Under the pieces are notes generated by a model. The model was given only the letters and a program-made list of their open reading frames with translations, did no database searches and was not told the DNA's origin. This document shows positions 16,845 through 26,973 of a DNA stretch of 64,000 nucleotides, piece by piece; position 1 is the first letter of the stretch; every line of letters begins with the position of its first letter. Made by a program: the position numbers and the translations under genes. The stretch covers positions 28,854-92,853 of the forward strand of contig JBLMYD010000085.1 in assembly GCA_050258095.1 (NCBI GenBank), in the 5' to 3' direction. This DNA is from VRUE01 sp050258095 (lineage in GTDB: Bacteria > Actinomycetota > Thermoleophilia > Solirubrobacterales > 70-9).

Positions 16845-16896
16845 GGACGTGCCGTCTATTGACGGTCAAATATGGCACTCAAGAGACGGCACGTCC
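16845..16896. repeat. 50-bp palindromic element, family R2 copy 1
   Basis: Inverted arms GGACGTGCCGTCT (16845-16857) and AGACGGCACGTCC (16884-16896) pair perfectly over 13 bp. Inside, a core GGTCAAATATGGCAC lies at 16864-16878. The 10-bp inner arm, 8-nt spacer, 15-nt core, 7-nt spacer and 10-bp arm are identical in layout to copies at 26924-26973 and 40161-40210. It lies between recO (end) and dgt (start). Confidence 0.9.
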
Positions 16897-16902
16897 GGCG
16901 TC

Positions 16903-17628
16903 TCACGCCGCTGCTCTCAGCTGAACGTGCGCGTGATGCTCCAGCGTCTCTTTCACCGCGCGTTCGGCCTGGCGCAGAGCCGGCTCCGCGGCCCTCGGCG
17001 CTTCGGTCAAAGGCCGGCCGATCGCCTCGACCATGAAGCGGTGGGCGTCCTCGCCGAGGGGGAAGGAGCCCGCTTCGCAGCTCGAGCAGACGACGCCGCC
17101 TGCGGCCCCCGAGAAGCCGCTCAGGTGCTCGGCGTCGCCGCAATGGGCACACGCCGCCAGCTCCGGCGCGAAGCCGGCGGCGAGCGCCAGCTTGAGGCGG
17201 AACGCGAGCGCCGTCTCCAGGGCGGCGCCGCGCTCGGCGGCCGGATCGTCGAGCAGGGCGAGGTAGCGGCAGAGCAGGTTGTAGGCGGGCGGGTTCGGCT
17301 CGGTCGTGTCGAGCAGGCGCAGGACGGCGTCGCAGGCGCGCGCGGCCGCGCCGAGTGCCGGGCCGGAGGCCCGCAGGCGAGGGAAGCCGTCGACGGTGGC
17401 GACGTTGGTGACCGTGAGCAGCTCGCCGCGGCCTTCGTGCAGGACCAGGTCGAGCCGGAAGAAGGGCTCGAGGCGACCGCCGAAGCGCGACTTCGGCCGG
17501 CGCGCCCCCTTGGCGATCGCGCCGATCCGACCGCGGCTGCGCGAGTAGAGGTGGAGGATGCGGTCGGCCTCGCCGTAGCGGATGCTGCGCAGCACGACCG
17601 CCTCCGTCTTCAGCGTCTTGCCGGCCAC
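16903..17628 (-). CDS. recO: DNA repair protein RecO
   Basis: The 241-aa protein mediates RecA loading and strand annealing in the RecFOR pathway. It has the OB-fold start TLKTEAVVLRSIRYGEADRI, YSRSRGRIGAIAKGARRPKS, and a C-terminal zinc finger CAHCGD ... VCSSCE. The GTG at 17626-17628 is used, preceded by GGAG at 5 nt; upstream extension enters a decayed gene remnant. It is the first gene after that remnant and before the R2 element. Confidence 0.95.
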   Translation of the reverse strand: MAGKTLKTEAVVLRSIRYGEADRILHLYSRSRGRIGAIAKGARRPKSRFGGRLEPFFRLDLVLHEGRGELLTVTNVATVDGFPRLRASGPALGAAARACDAVLRLLDTTEPNPPAYNLLCRYLALLDDPAAERGAALETALAFRLKLALAAGFAPELAACAHCGDAEHLSGFSGAAGGVVCSSCEAGSFPLGEDAHRFMVEAIGRPLTEAPRAAEPALRQAERAVKETLEHHAHVQLRAAA

Positions 17629-17686
17629 CGGCGCTCCGTTCGAGCTGCTTCGTCCACCCGGCAAAGTTGCCGCAGCGACCGGACGG

Positions 17687-17987
17687 CTACAGCTCGACCT
17701 GAGTCGGCTCGCCCTGCTCCAGCCAGCGCACCCGGTCGGCGACTCCCGCTTCTTCGAGCTCCCGCCGCGCGTGCGTCCATCGTGTAGCGGGCCGGACCGG
17801 TCGGCCAGAAACGAGCGGCGCCGAGGTTGACGATCGCGGTCCCGATCGGCGCGTTTGCGGCCAGCGCGTCTCGTATTGCCCCGTACCAGCGCGTGTCGCC
17901 GGAGATCCAGACGGGCCGATCGTGCTGCTCGTGACGGTGAAGAGGCCGGGAGCCGGCCGCGGCACGGTGTGGCGAGTGCGAACTCAT
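17687..17987 (-). pseudogene. Decayed metallo-beta-lactamase-fold hydrolase remnant
   Basis: One frame reads VWISGDTRWYGAIRDAL and AIVNLGAARFWPTGPARYTM, typical of the C-terminal half of UlaG-like MBL-fold hydrolases. After TMDAR near 17760 the frame is lost and the expected ending resumes one base off as ELEEAGVADRVRWLEQGEP. The usual PxHxEGW segment between these parts and the entire N-terminal metal-binding HxHxDH half are missing. It is therefore a frameshifted, doubly deleted remnant between recO and mutM, not a working gene. Confidence 0.75.
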
Positions 17988-18005
17988 AGCACGCCGTCGG
18001 CTCCT

Positions 18006-18911
18006 TCAGGCGCGGCGCCGGGCCTTCGGCCGCCGCCGCAGTCGCACCTGGCAGCTCGGGCAGTAGTAGGTCGAGCGACCGGAGACGACGATGCGGACGA
18101 TCGGCGTCTCGCACTCGGGGCAGGGCTCGCCCTCGCGCGTGTGGACGAGGAACTCGTCCTGCATCGTCCCCTTCTCGCCGCGACCGTCGCGGTAATCGTC
18201 GATCGAGGCGCCGCCGCGCTCGATCCCGGCCTCGAGGGCGGCGACGACGGCGTCCCGGAGGGCGCCCAGGTGCTCCGGCTTCATCGAGCCGGCGGGCGAG
18301 AGCGGGTGCAGCCGGGCGCGGAAAAGCGCCTCGTCGGCATAGATGTTGCCGACGCCCGCCAGCCGCGACTGGTCGAGCAGGAAGGACTTGAGCGGCGCCG
18401 TTCGTCCCGCCGCCATCTCGCCGAGATGCTCGGGCGTGAACTCCTCCGCAAGCGGCTCGACGCCGAGCTCGGCGAAGCGCGTCGCGAGGGCGGCATCGCC
18501 CACGGCGAGGAACGCCTCGCCGAAGCGGCGCGGATCGGTGAACCAGAGCTCGCGTCCGTCGGCCAGCCGGAAGCGGGCGCGCAGGTGGCGCTCGGAGGTT
18601 GAACGCTCGCCCTCGTAGAGGCGCATTCCCTTCGATGGGTCCAGCCTGCGCTCGCCCTCGACCAGCACCAGGTTGCCGGTCATCCGCAGGTGCATGACGA
18701 GGGTTCGCTCGCCGTCGAGCCCGAGCAGCAGGTACTTGCCCCGCCGTCCCAGGCCCTCGATCCTCGCTCCCGCGACCGCCGCTTCCAGCTCAGCGGGCGG
18801 GACGGGGCGGCACCAGCGCCCGTCGAGCACTTCCAGACCCTCGATCTCGACGCCGCGCAGCTCCGGATCGAGCTGCCGGCAGACCGTCTCCACCTCGGGC
18901 AGCTCGGGCAC
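18006..18911 (-). CDS. mutM: Formamidopyrimidine-DNA glycosylase
   Basis: The 301-aa bifunctional glycosylase/AP lyase removes 8-oxoG and FaPy lesions. After Met it begins PELPEVETV with catalytic Pro2 and Glu3, has LVMHLRMTG, the H2TH region with SRLAGVGNIYADEALF, and a C-terminal zinc finger CPECETPIV ... YYCPSCQ. Start is GTG 18911. A basic tail (RLRRRPKARRRA) ends the protein. It lies on the minus strand between xerD and recO. Confidence 0.96.
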   Translation of the reverse strand: MPELPEVETVCRQLDPELRGVEIEGLEVLDGRWCRPVPPAELEAAVAGARIEGLGRRGKYLLLGLDGERTLVMHLRMTGNLVLVEGERRLDPSKGMRLYEGERSTSERHLRARFRLADGRELWFTDPRRFGEAFLAVGDAALATRFAELGVEPLAEEFTPEHLGEMAAGRTAPLKSFLLDQSRLAGVGNIYADEALFRARLHPLSPAGSMKPEHLGALRDAVVAALEAGIERGGASIDDYRDGRGEKGTMQDEFLVHTREGEPCPECETPIVRIVVSGRSTYYCPSCQVRLRRRPKARRRA

Positions 18912-18931
18912 CCGCCAGTTCTACAACACGC

Positions 18932-18976
18932 TGACTTCGTCTTTCTTCGCCGCTGGGGCGAATAAAGGCGAAGTCA
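18932..18976. repeat. Palindromic element, family R3 copy 2
   Basis: Outer arms TGACTTCGTC (18932-18941) and GGCGAAGTCA (18967-18976) pair over 10 bp with one G-T wobble. The centre contains TTTCTTCGCC-GCTG-GGGCGAATAAA, in which TTCGCC and GGCGAA form an inner hairpin. Arms and centre match copy 1 at 4876-4926. It sits between the mutM start and the xerD stop. Confidence 0.85.
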
Positions 18977-18990
18977 CCATCAAAGGGGAG

Positions 18991-19932
18991 TCAACTCGAC
19001 GTGGCGCGGGGGTGCGCCTGGAAGTAGACCTCCTTGAGGCGCTCGCCGGAGAGGTGCGTGTACATCTGCGTGGTCGCGATGTCGGCGTGGCCGAGCATCT
19101 CCTGCACGGCGCGCAGGTCGCAGCCGCCCGCGAGCAGGTGCGTGGCGAAGCTGTGCCGCAGCGTGTGCGGGCTGAGCCGGCCGCCCAGCCCGGCGTTGCG
19201 GGCGTTGCGCTGGACGATCTTGTAGAGGCCCTGGCGGCTCAGGGGGCCGCCGCGAAAGTTGACGAAGAGCTTGACCTCGTGGCGTTCGCCGACCAGCTTC
19301 GGGCGACCGCCGCGCAGGTAGGCGGAGACGGCTGCGATCGCCTTGCGGCCGAGCGGCACGATCCGTTCCTTGTTGCCCTTTCCCCGCGCCCGCAGCAGCC
19401 CCTCGACCAGGTCGACGTCTCCCAGCTCGAGGCCGATCGTCTCCGAGGCGCGCAGGCCGCAGGCGTACATCACCTCGAGCAGGGCGCGGTCGCGAAGCGT
19501 CGTCGGCTCGTCCCCCCGCGGCGCCGCGAGCAGCTTCTGCACCTCGGCGTAGTTGAGCACCTGCGGCAGCTTCTTGGCGCGCCGGGGCGCGCTCAGCGCG
19601 GCGGTCGGGTCCTCGCCGATCAGCTCGTCGCGGCGCAGGTGCTTGTAGAAGGAGCGCAGGCAGGCCGCCTTACGATGGATGGTGGCCGAGGAGCAGGCCG
19701 GTCGTCCCTCGCCCGTGGCCAGCCCGGCCAGGAACTCGCTGACGTCGGCGGGCCTGGCCGCCAGCGGATCGAGTCCTCGCCCCGCGAGGAACTCGCCGTA
19801 CTGATGCAGGTCGGTGCGGTACGCGTCGAGCGTGTTGCGCGACAGGCCGCGCTCCAGCTCGAGGTAGGAGAGGAAGTCGAGGACGAGGGACTCGAAGCGG
19901 GTCTCGGTGCGCGGCGCGGTGGCGACTGCCAT
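18991..19932 (-). CDS. xerD: Site-specific tyrosine recombinase XerD
   Basis: The 313-aa recombinase resolves chromosome dimers at dif with XerC and FtsK. The N-terminal SAM-like core-binding domain (about residues 10-95) is followed by the catalytic domain with GLRASETIGLELGDVDL, HTLRHSFATHLL, LGHADIATTQMYTHL, supplying the Arg, His-x2-Arg, His and Tyr residues. Length matches housekeeping XerD rather than phage integrases, and its place in the tlyA-to-xerD block agrees with that. Confidence 0.95.
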   Translation of the reverse strand: MAVATAPRTETRFESLVLDFLSYLELERGLSRNTLDAYRTDLHQYGEFLAGRGLDPLAARPADVSEFLAGLATGEGRPACSSATIHRKAACLRSFYKHLRRDELIGEDPTAALSAPRRAKKLPQVLNYAEVQKLLAAPRGDEPTTLRDRALLEVMYACGLRASETIGLELGDVDLVEGLLRARGKGNKERIVPLGRKAIAAVSAYLRGGRPKLVGERHEVKLFVNFRGGPLSRQGLYKIVQRNARNAGLGGRLSPHTLRHSFATHLLAGGCDLRAVQEMLGHADIATTQMYTHLSGERLKEVYFQAHPRATSS

Positions 19933-19959
19933 TGGGCGGCTGGTTCTCGCCGCTCGGCG

Positions 19960-21006
19960 TCAACCCTTGTGTCGCAAGGCGACACCCGCAGCGAGAGCGG
20001 CGGCGAAGAAGAGCGGGTCCTCCTCGAGCGTGCGCCCCATCGTCTCGGCCGGCAGTCCGCTCTGCGCGTAACCGGCGAGGTCGGCCGGCGCTTCGCGCAG
20101 CCGGTGTCGCCAGGCGGCGGCCTCGGCCAGGGTCGCGGTGACCACCGGGTTGCCGGACGGCACCGGGACCTCGACCGGCGCGAGGAGCATTCGCAGGACG
20201 GTGAGCGTGTGGTGGCTGACGGGCTTGTGCCGCTCGCGCGGATCGGCGCCGGAAAGACGCGGCGAGACCAAGGTGCGGAGGCCCAGGGCGAGGGCCGCGT
20301 GCGCCGTGTCCAGCGCCGCCATGCCGCCGTGCCCGAGACGGCTCTCGGAGCCGATGATCCCCGGACCCGGTCCGGCGACCGCCGCATCCCAGCCAAGCCC
20401 GTTGACCGCGGCGTCGATCGCACCCGCGACCGAGAGCGCGTCGTGCTCTCCCCCGTAGGCGGGAGCGGCGGTCACGTGACCCGCGAGCAGTCCCCGCTCG
20501 CGCAGCTCGGCGACGTCGCGACTGAGCGATCCCGGCAGCGCCCCTCCCCCGGTCTGCACATAGCCGACCTTCAGCCCTTGCCGCGCCTGCGCCGCCGCCC
20601 AGGCGGCCGGCGCCAGGTGCCCGTGCAGCGGAATCACCAGGACCGCCATCCCACCCTCCTCCCGTTCCGGTGCGCTTTTTGTACCCACGGGGTCCATAAG
20701 GCGCACCGGAAGCTCGACGGGAGCGACCGGGTGCTGGAGCGAGGTGTAGTTGAGCTTCATCACGTGCTCGTCGCCGGTCGGCCCGGCGTCGAGGCCGCGG
20801 GTCAGGTTGACGTGGACGACGTCGAAGCCGCCCGAGCCGAGACCGAGGTCGAGGGCGGCGACGTTGACGACGACCTCGTCGCCCTCCCGCATCTCGCCGA
20901 GCAGCGCCGTGTCGGCCCAAGCCGGCCGGCGCTCGCCGCCGACCTCGACGGTCAGCGGGTCCTCCTCGACGACGATCCCGCGGCGCAGCTGCAGGCGGCC
21001 GCTCAC
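19960..21006 (-). CDS. DUF3866 family protein
   Basis: The 348-aa protein starts at a GTG overlapping the stop of the M20 peptidase gene (GTGA). It has an N-terminal beta-rich part (EVGGERRPAWADTALLGEM, VVVNVAALDLGLGSGGFDVV) and a C-terminal alpha/beta part (VIPLHGHLAPAAWAAAQA, AAVAGPGPGIIGSESRLGHGG). This is the actinobacterial DUF3866 layout; the family has no established reaction. It lies just upstream of xerD, at the place where Mycobacterium carries a NUDIX hydrolase gene. Confidence 0.8.
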   Translation of the reverse strand: MSGRLQLRRGIVVEEDPLTVEVGGERRPAWADTALLGEMREGDEVVVNVAALDLGLGSGGFDVVHVNLTRGLDAGPTGDEHVMKLNYTSLQHPVAPVELPVRLMDPVGTKSAPEREEGGMAVLVIPLHGHLAPAAWAAAQARQGLKVGYVQTGGGALPGSLSRDVAELRERGLLAGHVTAAPAYGGEHDALSVAGAIDAAVNGLGWDAAVAGPGPGIIGSESRLGHGGMAALDTAHAALALGLRTLVSPRLSGADPRERHKPVSHHTLTVLRMLLAPVEVPVPSGNPVVTATLAEAAAWRHRLREAPADLAGYAQSGLPAETMGRTLEEDPLFFAAALAAGVALRHKG

Positions 21007-22100
21007 GCTGCCTCGGCGACGATCCCCTCGCAGACCTCGAGCATCAGGTCGAGGTTGCGAGCGCTGACCGCCTCGTCCGGCGTGTGGTTGGCCTCGGTGC
21101 CGTTGGCGAGCAGCACGCAGTCGAAGCCGGCGACGACCAGGGCGTTGGCGTCGCTGCCCCCGCCGGTCGCGGTCCGCACCGGCTCGACCCCGGCACGTCG
21201 CAGCCCCTCCTCGGCCAGCTCCAGAGCCGCCGAGGAGGGCGGGATCCGGTAGCCACGGAAGAGCTCCTCGATCCGCACGTCGGTGTCGCAGCCGTGCTCG
21301 CTCGCCCCCCAGGCGCAGGCGTCGCTCAGGGAGCCCGCGACCTCGGCCGCCCGGGCGGCGTCGAGGCTGCGCGCCTCGGCGACGATCGAGCAGTGGCCGG
21401 GGACGACGTTGCCCGAGGTCCCACCGGAGATCACGCCGACGTTGGCCGTCGTCTCCCCGTCGAGGCGGCCGAGCTCCATGCGCGCGATCGCCGCCGCCGC
21501 GGCGGCGATCGCGTTGCTGCCGTCCTCGGGCCGGATGCCGGCGTGGGCCTCGACCCCGTGGAAGTCCGCGTGCACACTCTGCTGCGTCGGCGAGGTGACG
21601 ATCACCTCGCCGATCGGGCTCGCGTGGTCGAGGACGAAGCCGCGCTTCGAGCGCAGGCTCGAGACGTCGAACGCCTTCGCCCCCCGCAGGCCCTGCTCCT
21701 CGGCGACGGTCAGCACCAGCTCGATGCCCACCGGCGGCGGGTCCTCGGCATGACGGGCGACCAGCTCGATGAAGACCGCCACTGCGGCCTTGTTGTCGGC
21801 GCCGAGGATCGTCTCGCCGGCGCTGCGGAAGACGCCGTCGGACTCGACGACCTCGATCTGCCCCTCGTGCGGGACCGTGTCGACGTGGGCGCAGAACATC
21901 ACCCACTCCTCGCCGCGTCCCGGCAGCCGGGCGACGATGTTGCCGGCGCCGGCTGCCGCCGGCCTGGCGGCGTCGTCCTCGCTCACCTCGAGCCCCAGCG
22001 CCCGCAGCTCGGCGAGCAGCGTGTCGGCGACCTCGCGCTCCTCCCCGGTAGGGCTGCGAATCTCACATAGCCGCACAAACGTCTCATGCAACCTCTCCAC
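21003..22100 (-). CDS. M20-family peptidase (PepT-like)
   Basis: The 365-aa zinc peptidase has metal-ligand motifs FCAHVDTVP, ETILGADNKAAVAVF, TVAEEQGLRG (catalytic Glu pair) and DHASPIGE, with a dimerisation domain between. It resembles tripeptidase T and related M20 di/tripeptidases; the exact substrate is not clear. Translationally coupled to the DUF3866 gene. Upstream lies R1 copy 2 and then pyrG. Confidence 0.88.
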   Translation of the reverse strand: MERLHETFVRLCEIRSPTGEEREVADTLLAELRALGLEVSEDDAARPAAAGAGNIVARLPGRGEEWVMFCAHVDTVPHEGQIEVVESDGVFRSAGETILGADNKAAVAVFIELVARHAEDPPPVGIELVLTVAEEQGLRGAKAFDVSSLRSKRGFVLDHASPIGEVIVTSPTQQSVHADFHGVEAHAGIRPEDGSNAIAAAAAAIARMELGRLDGETTANVGVISGGTSGNVVPGHCSIVAEARSLDAARAAEVAGSLSDACAWGASEHGCDTDVRIEELFRGYRIPPSSAALELAEEGLRRAGVEPVRTATGGGSDANALVVAGFDCVLLANGTEANHTPDEAVSARNLDLMLEVCEGIVAEAA

Positions 22101-22137
22101 GACGGGACAGGCTAACCGGGAGCAGCCGGCTGTGATT

Positions 22138-22236
22138 GGGGCTGCCCCGGTAGGGGTGAAGCGTCTTGTACTTTTTCGCGGGCGCTCGCCAGAGGCGCCA
22201 GCAGACCCGGCCCCTCGAAAAAGTTAAGCGGAACCC

Positions 22237-22252
<16 letters not shown>
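22138..22252. repeat. Large nested hairpin element, family R1 copy 2
   Basis: Outer arms 22138-22157 and 22233-22252 pair at 19 of 20 positions; the inner stem CTTTTTCG (22171-22178) / CGAAAAAG (22216-22223) and 37-nt apical region with GCGCCAGC match copy 1 at 2035-2151. The right arm contains the pyrG stop codon (22237-22239), so the element covers the last codons of pyrG and the spacer before the M20 peptidase gene. Confidence 0.85.
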
Positions 22253-23906
<1,654 letters not shown>

Positions 23907-23910
<4 letters not shown>

Positions 23911-24746
23911 GCCCTGGCTCTGCCGAGCGAGTCTAGCCAGCGCAGTGGCGGAACCGACTCGATCGTCGCCGAGATCGAACGCAACTCTCCGTAAATGGTC
24001 AGTCCGGCGACGACGGCGAGCGCGACCAGCCGCGCCTCGGCGCCGAGCGTCGTCAGCAACCAGACGCCGCCGACGGCGCCGAGCAGGTTCGCGCCCGTGT
24101 CGCCGAGCATCGCCCGCTCGCGCAGCGTGAACCAGGCGCCGACCAGGATCGGGCCGGCGAAGATGCCGAGCAGATCGAGCGGAGCGAACGTCCAGGCGCC
24201 GAGACAGAGCCCGGCGCAGAGCAGCCCGAGGCCCTTCTCTGCCCGGCCCGGCCGCAGGTCGAGCAGGTTGAAGAGGTTGGTGGCGAGGATCAGCAGCGCC
24301 ACGTCGGCGAGATAGCGCCACGATTCCAGTCCCCGACCGGAGACCACGTAGGCGGCGAGCGCGAGCGCCCCGACCGCCTTCACCGCGCCGGTCGAGAGGC
24401 TGCCGGCGCGCAGCGCCCGGGCGTGTCCGCGCCAGCCGCGGGGCGCGCCGTTCTCGCCCTCCCCCAGCGAGTCGTCGAGGAAGCCGAGGAAGGCGATCCC
24501 CAGCAGGTAGGGCATCCAGCGGCGCAGGTCCGGCGCCAGCAGCTCGAGGTCGGCGCGGTCGTTGAGGAAGGCGAGCGGAGCGAGCGCCGCGAGCGCCGCC
24601 GTCGCCAGGACCGCGCCCAGCGGGAAGGCGGCCTCCACGCCGCGGTAGTTGGTCCTGACCAGGCCGGCGTCGGCAAGGCCGTGCACGCCGGCGGGCACGA
24701 CGAGCAGCCCGATCGCGATCCCGACCGGAAGGCCGACCCAGGTCAC
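23907..24746 (-). CDS. GT4-family (MraY/WecA-like) membrane sugar-phosphate transferase
   Basis: The 279-aa protein has about nine TM segments and the superfamily motifs LGFLDDSLG (aspartates), NLFNLLDLRPGRAEKG and LGDTGANLLGA. Members move a phospho-sugar from a UDP-sugar to a polyprenyl phosphate. The sequence after NLFNLLD (RPGRAEK) differs from MraY and WecA, so the sugar is unknown. It lies between mctB and pyrG and overlaps pyrG by 4 bp. Confidence 0.8.
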
Positions 24747-24766
24747 GGGGCATCCATTTGTTCGCC

Positions 24767-24816
24767 CCCCGACCGCCCCGGACTCGAACGACCGGAGATC
24801 ACCGGGACGGTCGGGG
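24767..24816. repeat. Hairpin between the GT4-like gene and mctB
   Basis: A 15-bp stem with one mismatch (24767-24781 with 24802-24816; arms CCCCGACCGCCCCGG and CCGGGACGGTCGGGG) encloses a 20-nt loop. It lies 4 bp from the mctB stop and 20 bp before the next gene start, so it may attenuate or stabilise transcripts. There is no U tract. Confidence 0.7.
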
Positions 24817-24819
24817 CGC

Positions 24820-25695
24820 TCACTGGCCCGACCCCGCCGGCGGCAGCAGGTCCGGCAGCAGCCGGTCGGCCGACCCCTTCACCCCGAAGCTGCCCTCGGC
24901 GCCGAGCAGGGCGAAGACCGTCGCCACCCTGCCCGCCGCGGTCTCGACGTCATCGACGCTGGTCAGGTCGTTGCCGTTGAAGAAGGAGATGGACGACGGT
25001 TCGGTCGTCGAGGTCTCGACCCCGACCGCCGCGGTGCGCGTGCCGGTGATGCCGCTCATCAGCGCCGCTTCCAGCCGGCTCGCATTGCCGCGCTGGACCG
25101 GCCCGAGGCCTTCGGGCACCTGGCGGACGACGATCACGCCGTCGAGGGCGCCGAAGTTGCCGCTCGCCCGCGAGAAGAGCTGCTTGCGCACCCGTTCGAG
25201 GAGCGTCCCGCCGCGGACCAGCTGGCGCCCCACCCCCACCCCGAACGCGGTCAGCGCGTCCGGATTGCGCCGCAGGCGGGCGAAGCGGGTCTTGGCGACG
25301 TCGCCGGCGAGGCCGTGCAGGTCCACGGGCTCGCGCACCACCCCGACGCCGACCAGCCTGGCGCCGGTCGGGCCCAGCGTGTCCTCGATCGCGCCGATCG
25401 TCCCTCCCGGCAGGTCGCCGAGCGCCAGCACGCCGATGCGGCGGCCCGCGAGCCGGTCGTGGACGAGGGCCGGGTACACGCGGTTGGCGAATTCGTCGGA
25501 GCGACCCAGCCGGCCGCTAAGTTCGTCGGCACGCGCGCGCGCGTCCTGCACTTCGCCGGTCAGGCTGTGCTCCAGGTTCCTGCGGGTGCTCCTCAGCGCG
25601 CCGCCGCCGAACTCGGCCCCGATCAGAATTCCGATCGCGAGGGCGAGGAAGACAGCGATCAGCGACGTCGCGTGGTACCGGGCGCTGTAGCCCAT
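24820..25695 (-). CDS. MctB-like outer-envelope/copper-transport family protein
   Basis: The 291-aa protein begins GYSARYHATSLIAVFLALAI then GILIGAEFG: an N-terminal TM anchor with a coiled-coil stretch after it (residues 30-60) and a soluble extracytoplasmic domain. This is the actinobacterial MctB (Rv1698-like) family, implicated in copper tolerance in Mycobacterium. Its ATG overlaps the steA stop, and steA-mctB-pyrG order is conserved. Whether it handles copper here is not known. Confidence 0.82.
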   Translation of the reverse strand: MGYSARYHATSLIAVFLALAIGILIGAEFGGGALRSTRRNLEHSLTGEVQDARARADELSGRLGRSDEFANRVYPALVHDRLAGRRIGVLALGDLPGGTIGAIEDTLGPTGARLVGVGVVREPVDLHGLAGDVAKTRFARLRRNPDALTAFGVGVGRQLVRGGTLLERVRKQLFSRASGNFGALDGVIVVRQVPEGLGPVQRGNASRLEAALMSGITGTRTAAVGVETSTTEPSSISFFNGNDLTSVDDVETAAGRVATVFALLGAEGSFGVKGSADRLLPDLLPPAGSGQ

Positions 25696-26882
25696 CAGAG
25701 CCCGAGCCAGATCCTGACCTTCAGCCAGACGAGCTGGAAGAGGTCGTTCAGGGCCGGCGAGGTGATGACGACGATCGCGAGCAGGACCGCGAACGCAGCG
25801 AGGAAGAGGAGCAGCGGCGCGACGGTCGCCGCCGGGTTGTAGAGACGGCTGACCCCCTTGGCGTCGACCAGCTTCTCGCCGATCCGCAGCCGGGTGAGGA
25901 AGGTCGAGGACATGCCGCCCCGCTTGCGGTCGAGGAACTCGATCAGGTTGAAGTGGGCGCCGACGCTGACGATCAGCGCCGCCCCCTTCTCGTAGGCCAT
26001 CAGCATCGCGACGTCCTCGCTCGTGCCGGCGGCGGCCAGCACGGTGTGATGGAGTCCCATCGCGAGCAGGCGCTCGCGGCCGGGGGCGCGGCCGTCGGGA
26101 TAGGCGTGGACGATCAGCTCGGCGCCGCAGCGCAGCGCCTCGTCGCCGGCGGAGTCCATGTCGCCGACGATCACGTCCGGCTTCAGGCCGGCCTCGAGCA
26201 CGCCGTCGGCGCCGCCGTCGACGGCGACGATCAGCGGCCGCACGTCGCGGATGTAGGCGTGGAGGGCCTTGAGGTCGCGGCGGTGGCGGTCGCCGCGGAC
26301 GACGATCAGCACGTGGCGATCGCGGAACGAGGCGCGCGTGGAGGGGAGCTCGACGGCGCCCGTCAGCAGGTCGGTCTCCCCCCTGACGTGGGCGACCGTG
26401 TTCTCGGCGAATTCGGCCAGCGCCCGGTTGACCCGCGCCAGCTGCTCCTCCTGGCGCTGTTCCACCTCCTCGACGCTGAGGGCCCTGCCGCGCAGGACCG
26501 CCTGCCCGTCGACGAGGATCGACCCGCCGGCGACGCTGACCCTCTGGCCGTCTTCGAGCAGCTCGAAGGGATCGCCCTCTTCGACGTCGATCAGCCTCAC
26601 GTCGGCCCGCGCGAGGAGCAGCGGCCCGGCGTTCGGGTAGGCGCCGTCCGAGGAGGGCGAGGCGTTGACGATCGCGCGCACCCCGGTGGCGATCAGCTCC
26701 TCGGCCGCGATGCGATCGATGTTGACGTGGTCGATCACGGCGATCTCGCCCGGTAGCAGGCGCTTGACGAGGTGCTTGGTGCGCCTGCCGAGCCTGGCAC
26801 GCCCCTCGATCGCCTCGACCGGCGCGACGCCGTTGCGGCGGGAGAGCAGCGCCGGCAGGCGACGGCGCGTGGCGGTTGCCAT
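25695..26882 (-). CDS. steA: SteA-like cytokinetic ring/thiamine pyrophosphokinase-like protein
   Basis: The 395-aa protein has a soluble domain with the thiamin-pyrophosphokinase-like signature PLIVAVDGGADGVL then KPDVIVGDMDS, plus GTSEDVAMLMAYEKGA, and ends in a TM helix (LLLFLAAFAVLLAIVVITS). SteA forms a divisome-associated complex with a SteB/MctB-like partner in Corynebacterium. The ATG 26880-26882 (MATATRRRLPALL) is preferred over an upstream in-frame start. Overlaps mctB by a shared ATGA. Confidence 0.88.
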   Translation of the reverse strand: MATATRRRLPALLSRRNGVAPVEAIEGRARLGRRTKHLVKRLLPGEIAVIDHVNIDRIAAEELIATGVRAIVNASPSSDGAYPNAGPLLLARADVRLIDVEEGDPFELLEDGQRVSVAGGSILVDGQAVLRGRALSVEEVEQRQEEQLARVNRALAEFAENTVAHVRGETDLLTGAVELPSTRASFRDRHVLIVVRGDRHRRDLKALHAYIRDVRPLIVAVDGGADGVLEAGLKPDVIVGDMDSAGDEALRCGAELIVHAYPDGRAPGRERLLAMGLHHTVLAAAGTSEDVAMLMAYEKGAALIVSVGAHFNLIEFLDRKRGGMSSTFLTRLRIGEKLVDAKGVSRLYNPAATVAPLLLFLAAFAVLLAIVVITSPALNDLFQLVWLKVRIWLGL

Positions 26883-26923
26883 CGGCAGAGAGTACCCCGT
26901 TGCCAGCCACACTTCCCCAGCCG

Positions 26924-26973
26924 GACGTGCCGTCCCCAGGGGGTCAAAAAAGGCACCGGAGAACCGGCACGTC
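26924..26973. repeat. 50-bp palindromic element, family R2 copy 2
   Basis: Arms GACGTGCCG (26924-26932) and CGGCACGTC (26965-26973) pair over 9 bp; the core GGTCAAAAAAGGCAC lies at 26942-26956. Arm-core-arm spacings equal those of copies 1 and 3. It lies between the recN stop, which it overlaps by two bases, and the steA start. Confidence 0.9.

Noticed and set aside
16896..16912. GGCGT-CTC-ACGCC hairpin at the recO stop as a terminator
   Set aside because: Five base pairs, no U run, and it overlaps the coding end; too weak to call.
18991..19932. Tyrosine recombinase as a phage or island integrase
   Set aside because: Length, domain order and its position in the conserved tlyA-to-xerD block fit the housekeeping dimer-resolution XerD.
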